Assembly: GCA_964418595.1 (NCBI GenBank)
Contig: CAYQMF010000035.1
Span: 1 to 52,746 of the forward strand
Length of the DNA stretch: 52,746 nt
Direction: 5' to 3'
Origin: CAYQMF01 sp964418595
Lineage (GTDB): Bacteria; Planctomycetota; UBA1135; UBA2386
Shown here one piece after another: positions 42,953-50,236 of this stretch. A model generated the notes under the pieces. That model did no database searches. It was given only the letters and a program-made list of their open reading frames with translations, and was not told the origin of the DNA. Each line of letters starts with the position of its first letter. Position 1 is the first letter of the stretch. The position numbers were made by a program, and so were the translations under genes.

Positions 42953-45900
42953 ATGCTGATCAGCCGCCGTGTCATCCTGCGGTTCGCCGCGCTCGCATCG
43001 CTCGCCCCGGTCGTCGGCGCGCAGGCCCCCGCCCCCGCCGCCCATGACGGCGGTGGCGTCCGCGTCCTCTTCCTCGGCGACGGCGGCCACCACCAGCCGG
43101 CCGTCCGCGCCGACCAGGTGCTTGCGCCGCTGCACGCGAAGGGGATCGACCTCGCCTACTCCGATACGCTTGCTTCGCTCTCCGCCGAGGGCCTCCGCGG
43201 TTACCACGCGCTGCTCGTCTATGCGAACCATGCGACGCTGGGGCGCGAGCAGGAACGCGCGCTCCGCGCCTTCGTCGAGGGCGGCGGCGGTCTCGTCGCC
43301 GTGCACTGCGCGTCGGCGTGCTTCGCGAACTCGCCGGCGTGGATCGAGCTGGTCGGCGCGCAGTTCCAGCGGCACGGCACGGGGACCTTCCGCACGGAGC
43401 TGACGGCGCCGGAGCATCCGCTGACCAAGGGCTTCGCCGGCTTCGAGTCGTGGGACGAGACCTACGTGCACACCCGCCACAACCAGGATCGCACGGTGCT
43501 CGAGGTGCGCGTCGACGGCGACCATCGCGAGCCGTGGACGTGGGTGCGGACCGCGGGCAAGGGCCGCGTCTTCTACACGGCGTGGGGGCACGACCAGCGC
43601 ACGTGGGGGAACGAGGGCTTCCAGGATCTGCTCGCGCGCGGGATCCGCTGGGCGGTGGGCGACAGCGAGCCTGCGCGCGTCGCGCCGGCGTCGCCGTTTG
43701 CGATGGTCGAGTCCGACTCGCCGATCCCCGACTATCCCGCGGGACGACGCTGGGGCGACAACGAAGTCGTGCGCACGATGCAGGCGCCGCTGCCGCCGGC
43801 GGCGTCGCAGGCGCGCCTGGTCGTGCCGCCGGGCGTGCGCGTCGAGCTGTTCGCCGCCGAGCCCGACCTGCAGAAGCCGATCGCGATGGCGTGGGACGCG
43901 CGCGGGCGGCTGTTCGTGGCGGAGACCGTCGACTACCCGAACGACCCGCAGCCGAAGGGCGAGGGTCACGACCGCATCAAGATCTGCGCGGACACCGACG
44001 GCGACGGCCGCGCCGACCGCTTCACGATCTTCGCCGACGAGCTGAGCATCCCCACCGGCCTCGTGTTCGCGGGCGACGGCCTCGTGGTCGTGCAGGCGCC
44101 CGACCTCATCCTGCTGCGCGACACCGACGGCGACGACGTCGCCGACGAGCGGCGCGTGCTCGTGTCCGGCTGGGGCACGGGCGACACGCACGCGGGGCCG
44201 AGCAACCTGCGCGTCGGCTTCGACAACCGCGTGTGGGGGACCGTCGGCTACTCCGGCTTCCGCGGTCGCGTCGATGGCGAGGAGCGACGCTTCGGCTCCG
44301 GCATCTGGGCCATCGGCGCCGACGGGAAGGACTTCGAATTCCTCGGCTCGACCACCAACAACACGTGGGGCCTCGGCTTCGACGAGGCGGGCAACGTGTT
44401 CGCGTCGACCGCCAACGGCAACCCGAGCGTGCACCTCGCGATCGCGCACCGCCACTACGAGCGCGTGCCGGGACTCGCGCCGGGGGCACTGGAGACCATC
44501 GCCGACAGCCTCGCCATCCATCCGATCACCCGCGCCGTGCGGCAGGTCGACTACCACGGCAAGTTCACGGCCGGCGCCGGGCACGCGATCTACACGGCGC
44601 GTGCCATGCCGCGCGCGTGGTGGAATCGCGCGGCGTTCGTGGCCGAGCCCACCGGGCACGTCGCGGCGATGTTCTTCGTCGAGCCGCGGGGCAGCGGGTT
44701 CACAGCGCGCAGCGCGTGGAACCTGCTCGCCAGCGACGACGAGTGGACCGCGCCGATCCAGGCAGAGGTCGGCCCCGACGGGGCCGTGTGGGTGATCGAC
44801 TGGTACAACTACATCGTGCAGCACAACCCGACGCCGCACGGGTTCGCGACGGGGAAGGGCAACGCCTACGTGACGCCACTGCGCGACAAGCAGCACGGCC
44901 GCATCTACCGGCTGGTGTGGGAAAGTGCTGCGCCGCCGGCGCCGCGCGATCTCGGGCAAGCGGACGCGGCGACGCTCGTGCGCGCGCTCGACGACGACAA
45001 CCTGTTCTGGCGGCTGACCGCGCAGCGCCTGTTGCTCCCGAGCCGGGACGCTGGCGTCGATGCGCTGCTGTGCGCGCGCGCCACGGCGACGAGGCTCGAC
45101 GCGCTCGGTCTCGACGCCGGCGCCCTGCATGCGCTCTGGACGCTGCACGGGCGCGGCGTGATCGGCACCGATGCCGCGCGCGCGGCGGTCCATGCCGCGC
45201 TGCGGCATCCGGCGGCGGCGGTGCGCGCGACGGCGTGGCAGGTGCTGCCGCGCACGGAGGCGGAGCGCGACTTCGTGCTGGACCGCAACCTTCTCGATGA
45301 TCCAGACGCGAAGGTTCGGCTCCTGGCGTGGCTGGCGCTCGGCGAGATGCCGCCGTCGGTGCGCGCGGGCCGCGCCGTGTTCGCGCTCGCGCAGCGGCCC
45401 GGCGACCGCGACGACCCGTGGCTGCCCGACGCGCTCACGATCGCGGCGGCGCAGCACGACCAAGGGTTCCTCCAAGCGGCCTTGGCGGCGGCGCGCCCCG
45501 ACCCCGACGCGGCGCGCCCCGACCCCGACGCGGCGCGACCGGCACCGCCGAAGAACGTCTTCGTCAATGCCGATCTCGAAGCGGGCGAGGGCACGACGCC
45601 TGCGGCGTGGCAGCCGCGCACGTACTCGGGCCGAGGCGCCGAGCACGCGTGGGTCGACGGTGGCCGCAGCGATGGCCAACATGGCGGCGGCAAGTGTCTG
45701 ATGATCCGCGCCACCACCGGCACCGACACCAGTTGGTTCCAGGACGTGCCCGTCGAGCCCGGTCGCACCTACCGCCTGCGTGGCTACATCAAGGTGGCCG
45801 GGCTGCGTCGCGTGCGCGGCGGCATGGGTGCGCTCTTCAACGTGCACGGCCGCGACCAGCAGACGCACACCAGCAACCCCGTCCACGGCGACGCCGACTG

Positions 45901-47227
45901 GACGCTGAGCACGCTCGTCTTCGACTCCGGCGCCGCGCAGTCGGTGTCGATCAACTGCCTGTTCGGTGGCTGGGGTCAGGCGACGGGCACGGCGTGGTTC
46001 GACGACCTGGAGCTGGTGCCGATCGACAGCGCGATGCCCGGCCCGCAGGGCAAGATCCTCGCGCGCGTGACGCGCAGCTTCGCGACGAGGGCGACGGGCG
46101 CGGCGGTCGTCGATCTCGTCCTCGGCCTGCGCGGCTGCGATCCGAGCGTTTCGCGCAGCTTCCTCGAAGGCCTCGCGGAGGGATGGCCGCCGGAGAAGAA
46201 GGTCGACCTCGATCCGGCCGCGGGCGCGACGCTCGCCGCGGCGCTGGCCGGCTTCGACGACGCGACCCGCACCGCGATGCTGCTCCTGTGCGACAAGCTC
46301 GGTGTGCGCGCGGCACTCGGCGCCGACACCGCGACCCTGCTCGCCGACCTGCGCGCCGCGGTCGGCGATGCGGTGCGCCCGCTGCCGGATCGCCTGCGCG
46401 CCGCGCGGCAGGTCGTCGCGCTCGAAGACACCGACGCAACCCTCGCCCTGCTCGCCGGCCTGCTCGACGCCGCGGCCACGCCCGCGCTGAACGAGGGCGT
46501 CATCGACGCGCTCGCGACCTCCGCCAGCGCCAGCGCCGGGTCCGCGGTGCTCCGTCGCTGGACGAGCCTCGGCCCCGCCGCGCGGCGCGCCGCCATCGGC
46601 ATGCTGTGCCAGCGCGCTGAATGGACCGCGGCGATGTTGGCCGCCATCGAGAAGGGCGACCTGCAGGTGGGCGACGTCGACGCGTCGCGGTGGCAGCTCC
46701 TCGAGCAGCACCCCGACGCCGCGCTGGCCGCGCGGGCGAAGGCGATCCACGGTCGCACCGCCGAGGCGCGCGCGGCGGTGCTCGCGAAGTTCCTCCCCGT
46801 CGCGGAACGCGCCGGCGATGCGGCCCGGGGCGAGGCGACCTTCAAGCTGCACTGCGCGCTCTGCCACCAGCTCGGCGGAGCGGGCGGCGTGATCGGTCCG
46901 GACCTCGATGGCATCGGCGCGCGCAGCAAGCGCGAGACCCTGGTGGCGATCCTCGATCCCAACCAGAGCGTCGAGGCCAACTATGTGCAGTGGATCGTCG
47001 CCACCAAGGACGGCCAGGTGTTCAGCGGCCGGTTGGACGCGGAGACGCGCACGACCGTCGAGCTGCTCGATCTCGCCGGCCAGAAGCATGTGATCGCACG
47101 CAGCGACCTGCGCGAGATGCGGTCGGTGCAGCGCTCGCTGATGCCGGAGACCTTCGAGATCCTGGGGGAGGAAGGCCTCGCGGATCTGCTCGAGTTCCTC
47201 AGCCGCGCGCACGGAGGGGGCAAGTGA
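42953..47227 (+). CDS. PVC-type multidomain haem protein: ThuA + sugar-dehydrogenase-like propeller + CBM-like insert + cytochrome c
   Basis: 1424 residues from ATG 42953, with a twin-Arg-like signal (MLISRRVILRF, then Ala-rich). Domains in order: ThuA/glutamine-amidotransferase-like (35-240, RVLFLGDGGHHQPAV, GGGLVAVHCAS); a PQQ/NHL glucose-dehydrogenase-like propeller (284-660, GRLFVAETVDYP, GHDRIKICADTDGDGRADRF); HEAT-type helices (680-840); a carbohydrate-binding-like beta sandwich (870-1015, FVNADLEAGEGTTP); more helices; and a C-terminal cytochrome c (Cys1301-Ala-Leu-Cys1304-His1305, then GPDLDGIGARS). This is the planctomycetal periplasmic oxidoreductase architecture. The substrate is probably a sugar or sugar derivative. 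Its stop overlaps the isomerase gene (GTGA). Confidence 0.9.
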   Translation: MLISRRVILRFAALASLAPVVGAQAPAPAAHDGGGVRVLFLGDGGHHQPAVRADQVLAPLHAKGIDLAYSDTLASLSAEGLRGYHALLVYANHATLGREQERALRAFVEGGGGLVAVHCASACFANSPAWIELVGAQFQRHGTGTFRTELTAPEHPLTKGFAGFESWDETYVHTRHNQDRTVLEVRVDGDHREPWTWVRTAGKGRVFYTAWGHDQRTWGNEGFQDLLARGIRWAVGDSEPARVAPASPFAMVESDSPIPDYPAGRRWGDNEVVRTMQAPLPPAASQARLVVPPGVRVELFAAEPDLQKPIAMAWDARGRLFVAETVDYPNDPQPKGEGHDRIKICADTDGDGRADRFTIFADELSIPTGLVFAGDGLVVVQAPDLILLRDTDGDDVADERRVLVSGWGTGDTHAGPSNLRVGFDNRVWGTVGYSGFRGRVDGEERRFGSGIWAIGADGKDFEFLGSTTNNTWGLGFDEAGNVFASTANGNPSVHLAIAHRHYERVPGLAPGALETIADSLAIHPITRAVRQVDYHGKFTAGAGHAIYTARAMPRAWWNRAAFVAEPTGHVAAMFFVEPRGSGFTARSAWNLLASDDEWTAPIQAEVGPDGAVWVIDWYNYIVQHNPTPHGFATGKGNAYVTPLRDKQHGRIYRLVWESAAPPAPRDLGQADAATLVRALDDDNLFWRLTAQRLLLPSRDAGVDALLCARATATRLDALGLDAGALHALWTLHGRGVIGTDAARAAVHAALRHPAAAVRATAWQVLPRTEAERDFVLDRNLLDDPDAKVRLLAWLALGEMPPSVRAGRAVFALAQRPGDRDDPWLPDALTIAAAQHDQGFLQAALAAARPDPDAARPDPDAARPAPPKNVFVNADLEAGEGTTPAAWQPRTYSGRGAEHAWVDGGRSDGQHGGGKCLMIRATTGTDTSWFQDVPVEPGRTYRLRGYIKVAGLRRVRGGMGALFNVHGRDQQTHTSNPVHGDADWTLSTLVFDSGAAQSVSINCLFGGWGQATGTAWFDDLELVPIDSAMPGPQGKILARVTRSFATRATGAAVVDLVLGLRGCDPSVSRSFLEGLAEGWPPEKKVDLDPAAGATLAAALAGFDDATRTAMLLLCDKLGVRAALGADTATLLADLRAAVGDAVRPLPDRLRAARQVVALEDTDATLALLAGLLDAAATPALNEGVIDALATSASASAGSAVLRRWTSLGPAARRAAIGMLCQRAEWTAAMLAAIEKGDLQVGDVDASRWQLLEQHPDAALAARAKAIHGRTAEARAAVLAKFLPVAERAGDAARGEATFKLHCALCHQLGGAGGVIGPDLDGIGARSKRETLVAILDPNQSVEANYVQWIVATKDGQVFSGRLDAETRTTVELLDLAGQKHVIARSDLREMRSVQRSLMPETFEILGEEGLADLLEFLSRAHGGGK
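45491..45532 (+). repeat. Two perfect 21-bp tandem copies inside the PVC haem gene
   Basis: The 21-bp unit at 45491-45511 is repeated exactly at 45512-45532, encoding ARPDPDA twice, with a third partial copy (ARPAP) after it. It forms the linker before the carbohydrate-binding-like domain and may vary in copy number between strains. Confidence 0.85.
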
Positions 47228-48105
47228 CCGTCCGCGTCGGCCTCAGCATGCTGCTGTTCGCGGGACGCGTCACCGCGGCGCACCACGCGCACTTCCCCCG
47301 CTTCCGTGCCGCCGGCTACGACGGCGTCGAGGTGCCGGTGACCGACGGCGACGACGCCGACTATCAAGCACTCGCACGAGTGCTCGACGACGCGGGTCTG
47401 CAGCGCACCGCCGTGGGCTTCAGCCGCGCCGATGCCGACCCGATCCATCCAGATGCTGCCGTCCGGCGCCGGGCCCTCGACCACCTGCGGCGGCTCATCG
47501 ACCGCGCCCGGGCGCTCGGTTGCACGCTGCTCGGCGGCCCGATCCACGCCGCCTACGCGACGTTCCCCGAGACCGGCGGCCCCGATGAGGACCGGCTCGC
47601 GCGCAGCGCCGACGTGCTGCGCAAGGCGGCCGAGCACGCCGCGCAGGCCGGCGTGCGCCTCGGCATCGAGCACCTCAACCGCTTCGAGTGCTTCCTGTGC
47701 ACGACTGCGGCCGAGACGCGCGCGCTGCTGCGCCGCATCGATCACACCGCGGTGGGCGCGGTGTACGACTCGCACCACGCGCACATCGAAGAGGCGTCGC
47801 CGTCCGCAGCGCTCCAAGACCTCGCCGGCGTGCTCACCCACGTGCAGCTCAGCGAGAGCCACCGCGGCGTGCTCGGCACCGGCCAGGTGCGCTGGACGGA
47901 GACCTTCGACGCGCTGAAGCGGGCGGAGTACGACGGCTGGCTCGTGGTCGAGGCCTTCTCGCGCCAGGACCCGGGCTTCGGCGCCGCGCTGCGCATCTGG
48001 CGCGATCGGTTCGCGGACCCGCGGGAGGTGTGGGAGCCGGGGGCGGCGTTCGTGCGCGAGGGATGGGCGACCGCAGGCCGCCGCCATCGCGATTGGCGGT
48101 CTTGA
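47224..48105 (+). CDS. Sugar-phosphate isomerase/epimerase (hydroxypyruvate isomerase-like TIM barrel)
   Basis: 293 residues from GTG 47224, overlapping the preceding stop by four bases. It is a xylose-isomerase-like TIM barrel: GIEHLNRFECF (strand with metal Glu), AVYDSHHAHIEE (Asp and His), THVQLSESHRG and WLVVEAFSRQ (final Glu) are the expected metal-site segments. No signal peptide, so cytosolic. Family members isomerise or epimerise sugars, keto-sugars or hydroxypyruvate. Co-translation with the periplasmic haem dehydrogenase-like protein suggests it handles the product, but the exact substrate cannot be read from sequence. Confidence 0.87.
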   Translation: MTVRVGLSMLLFAGRVTAAHHAHFPRFRAAGYDGVEVPVTDGDDADYQALARVLDDAGLQRTAVGFSRADADPIHPDAAVRRRALDHLRRLIDRARALGCTLLGGPIHAAYATFPETGGPDEDRLARSADVLRKAAEHAAQAGVRLGIEHLNRFECFLCTTAAETRALLRRIDHTAVGAVYDSHHAHIEEASPSAALQDLAGVLTHVQLSESHRGVLGTGQVRWTETFDALKRAEYDGWLVVEAFSRQDPGFGAALRIWRDRFADPREVWEPGAAFVREGWATAGRRHRDWRS

Positions 48106-48107
48106 CA
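48102..48107 (+). promoter_or_regulatory. Possible -35 TTGACA for vapB
   Basis: A perfect TTGACA covering the stop region of the isomerase gene and 26 nt before the ATG at 48134. The -10 is poor (TACGCA, 18 nt downstream). Confidence 0.35.
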
Positions 48108-48123
48108 CCCGCGCCCTGCGCCG

Positions 48124-48153
48124 CGTACGCAACATGCGCATGAAGCGCGTACG
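48124..48153 (+). promoter_or_regulatory. Possible VapB operator overlapping its own start codon
   Basis: CGTACGC (48124-48130) and GCGTACG (48147-48153) form a 7-bp inverted repeat, nearly centred on the palindrome ATGCGCAT (48134-48141), which holds the start codon. VapB-type antitoxins usually repress their own operon through such sites. Confidence 0.4.
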
Positions 48154-48367
48154 TCTTGTGCTTCTCGAGCAGCTCCTTGACGAGGTCTTGCGGCACAGTG
48201 GTGAGAGGACTCTCTCTGCGGCAGTGACGGTGGCGATGAAGGAGTTCGTCAAGCACGCGAAAGTGCGACAGATCCGCCGCCTTCGCGGCACCGGGGTCTG
48301 GGAAGGGGATCTCGCCGAGATGCGCGACGACAAGCGGCCGACCCGCAGTTCGCGCAAGGCCCGATGA
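48134..48367 (+). CDS. vapB: VapB-family antitoxin
   Basis: 77 residues from ATG 48134. It reads like the VapB family common next to PIN toxins: a short N-terminal strand (RVRLVLLEQLLDEVLRHSG), TLSAAVTVAMKEFVKHAKVRQIRRLRG and the tail VWEGDLAEMRDDKRP, which normally wraps the toxin. The N-terminal strand-helix-helix part binds DNA and would repress the operon. The stop overlaps a following ATG (ATGA), the usual vapBC arrangement, but the toxin gene is broken. The antitoxin therefore seems to survive alone, perhaps by chance or because it still counters another VapC. Confidence 0.82.
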   Translation: MRMKRVRLVLLEQLLDEVLRHSGERTLSAAVTVAMKEFVKHAKVRQIRRLRGTGVWEGDLAEMRDDKRPTRSSRKAR

Positions 48368-48546
48368 TCCTCGTCGTCACCTCGGTCTGGGTCGACGTGC
48401 TTCGTAGCCACGACACGATCGACCCGCTTGCCTGCCGGATCGCTGCCCTGAGCTCCGGCGTGCCGCGACAGGCAGATGTCCCGCCGGCCCGGCTCCGGGT
48501 TTCGCCGAGTGTCTCCCCGCGCACGTCCGCGCAGCGGCAGCCGTGA
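48364..48546 (+). pseudogene. vapC: Truncated VapC (PIN-domain toxin) remnant
   Basis: The ATG at 48364 overlaps the vapB stop. The first 15 residues MILVVTSVWVDVLRS match the start of VapC proteins, usually MILVDTSVWIDHLR. The first catalytic Asp is replaced by Val. After about 18 residues the similarity to a PIN domain ends; the reading frame runs on as unrelated sequence to a stop at 48546, 60 residues in all against about 130 for a full VapC. None of the other acidic PIN residues can be seen in 48368-48570. Non-functional as a nuclease. Confidence 0.75.
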
Positions 48547-48549
48547 CCT

Positions 48550-48557
48550 GCTAGAGT
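48550..48557 (+). promoter_or_regulatory. Candidate -10 element GCTAGAGT
   Basis: GCTAnnnT pattern with its last base 13 nt short of the ATG at 48571. Confidence 0.45.
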
Positions 48558-48570
48558 CCCCGCTCGTTCC

Positions 48571-49818
48571 ATGGTCGAGCCAACCACAGCCGATCGCCTC
48601 CTGACCCGCGTTGCGCGGCGCCTCGCGTGCGCCGGTGTCCTGCGTCAGAGCGCGCAGGCCGCGTGCGTCGTTGGCGTCGCGTACGCGCTCGTGGTAGTGA
48701 TCGTGCGCTGGTGGCTGCCGGCGGTGACGACGACCATGGAGAGCCCCTGGACCCTCGGTGCGCTCGCGGGGATCGCCATCGTCTATGGCGTCCTGCGCAG
48801 CGGGCGCGACGCCTACCGGCGCGCGGCGCGCGCGGTCGATGCGCATGCGTGCACCGAAGACCTCTTCCTCGCGCGTGCGGGTCTCGCCGACGGTCGCGTC
48901 ACGCCAGCGCTCGCGCCGGTCCTGGAGGAACAGGCCCAGGCGCGCGCGCGCGCGATCGACGCAGCGGCGGTCGCGCCGTGGCGGCTCGGTCGCGTCGCCG
49001 GTATGTGGGCGGCGGGCGTGCTGCTCAGCACGCTCGCGCTCCTCTTCGCGCCGACCGCTTCGCCTTCCCAACCACCGCCACCGCCCCCCGCCAACCTCGC
49101 CGTCAAAGCCGCGGCGAAGATCGAAGCCCTGCGCAAGCGCGAAGTGCAGGCGGAGAAGTCGCCAGCGGTGGATGCCGCGCTCGCGGAACTGCGCCGCACG
49201 CTCGCCGAGTTGCAGGCCACGCCAACGGCGCAAGTGCGCGCGGAGCTGCGGCAGGTGGAGCACAAGCTCGCGGAGCTGTGGCAGAAGGCGAAGGCGGCCG
49301 ACCGGAGCGCGCGCTCGTCGACGTCGCTGGGGCGCGGCGAACAGGCCAAGCAGGCGCAGTGGCGGCAGGAACTCGCCAAGGGCAGCGTCGAGGGCCTGCG
49401 GCAGGAGCTGAAGGACCTCGCCGCCGCGGCTGCGGCAGGCGACAAGCTCGCGCAGGCGGCGGCGGCGGCGCGCGAAATGCGCGCGTTTGCGAAGCAGGCC
49501 GGCGCCGACGGGCTGCGGGAGGCGATGACCGATCTGCTCCGCCAACTCGAGAGCGGCGACGCGGGCGCGACCGACCAGCTCGCGGAGCGCGCCGGCCTCG
49601 AGCTCGACGCGATGCAGCAGGCGGCGTCCGACCTCGCCGCGCTCGAACAGGCCTTGCGCGCGGAGCAGCTCGCGTCGGCGCTCGACCAGCTCGACGCGGG
49701 CCTTCCCCCTGGCGATCTCTCCGCGGCGCTGGCGGAGTACGAAGAACTCATGCGCGGCCGACTCCTCGAGGAACTCGACGACCTGGAGGCGTGCGAAGAC
49801 TGCAACGGCGGGGGTTGA
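48571..49818 (+). CDS. Membrane/coiled-coil protein, main part up to an in-frame UGA
   Basis: 415 residues from ATG 48571 to the UGA at 49816. Hydrophobic segments at about 33-50, 60-75 and 143-163 are followed by a long Ala/Glu/Lys/Gln-rich coiled coil (175-400). This resembles planctomycetal membrane proteins found near stress/VWA-type operons. The part ends CEDCNGGG, half of a DnaJ-like CxxCxGxG zinc finger; the second half (xEGCGGSG) lies directly after the UGA in the same frame. The natural product is therefore probably a 546-residue protein ending at 50211. UGA may be a point mutation of UGC, a sequencing error or selenocysteine. Function unknown. Confidence 0.75.
   Translation: MVEPTTADRLLTRVARRLACAGVLRQSAQAACVVGVAYALVVVIVRWWLPAVTTTMESPWTLGALAGIAIVYGVLRSGRDAYRRAARAVDAHACTEDLFLARAGLADGRVTPALAPVLEEQAQARARAIDAAAVAPWRLGRVAGMWAAGVLLSTLALLFAPTASPSQPPPPPPANLAVKAAAKIEALRKREVQAEKSPAVDAALAELRRTLAELQATPTAQVRAELRQVEHKLAELWQKAKAADRSARSSTSLGRGEQAKQAQWRQELAKGSVEGLRQELKDLAAAAAAGDKLAQAAAAAREMRAFAKQAGADGLREAMTDLLRQLESGDAGATDQLAERAGLELDAMQQAASDLAALEQALRAEQLASALDQLDAGLPPGDLSAALAEYEELMRGRLLEELDDLEACEDCNGGG
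49816..49818 (+). other. In-frame UGA at a conserved cysteine position (codon 416)
   Basis: Codons around it read TGC GAA GAC TGC AAC GGC, then GGG GGT TGA GAG GGT TGC. Two consecutive CxxCxGxG motifs result if TGA stands for Cys or Sec. A CTCCGG/CCGGGG hairpin with loop CGTGT (49833-49849) begins 15 nt downstream, its loop 21 nt from the UGA. Confidence 0.7.
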
Positions 49819-49839
49819 GAGGGTTGCGGTGGCTCCGGC

Positions 49840-50211
49840 GTGTCCGGGGGCAAGTTGAAACGCGGGATGAGCCGGGCTGCGATGCTGGCGCTCGCGGAGG
49901 GCGCCCGGGGCAAGGGCGCGGGCATGGGCGGTCCGGGCAACGGCGCCGGTGGCATCGCGAGCGAGGCCGACGGGCCGACGAACTTCGTGCCGGAGCGCAC
50001 GCGCGCGATGCTCACCGCGGGTCAGCATCTGCTGCGCCTGAAGACCGAGCCGCGCGCGCCCGACGCGGCGCCGGCGACGGTCGAGCGCACCGACGCCATC
50101 GAGGCCGTGCGGCAGGGCGCGGCGGAGGCGATGGTGCGCGAGAGCGTCCCGCCCGCCTACCACGACAGCGTGCGGCGCTACTTCGACGACCTGGGGAAGC
50201 CGCGGAAGTGA
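49840..50211 (+). CDS. C-terminal part of the same protein, after the UGA
   Basis: Same frame as 48571-49818, seven codons further on; a GTG at 49840 could start it independently (123 residues), but there is no Shine-Dalgarno site. It begins GGKLKRGMSR, has a Gly-rich stretch (GAGMGGPGNGAGG), then an acidic/helical region. It ends VPPAYHDSVRRYFDDLGK, a terminal motif I associate with planctomycetal proteins near VWA/BatA-type operons. The reading frame stays open, with ordinary codon use right up to the stop 25 nt before the next gene. This argues for recent interruption or read-through rather than an old pseudogene. Confidence 0.6.
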   Translation: MSGGKLKRGMSRAAMLALAEGARGKGAGMGGPGNGAGGIASEADGPTNFVPERTRAMLTAGQHLLRLKTEPRAPDAAPATVERTDAIEAVRQGAAEAMVRESVPPAYHDSVRRYFDDLGKPRK

Positions 50212-50236
50212 CCCGTCGGCGCAGCCGGCTGCAGCC

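Noticed and set aside
42842..47212. Open frame of 1456 codons on the minus strand, opposite the PVC haem gene
   Set aside because: Very high Arg/Ala/His content, no domain or signal, and full overlap with a gene of clear domain structure; an open-frame artefact of GC-rich third positions.
48368..48570. Search for the rest of vapC downstream in all frames
   Set aside because: No PIN-domain motifs (second Glu, later Asp pair) could be seen in any plus-strand frame, so a simple frameshift does not rescue the toxin.
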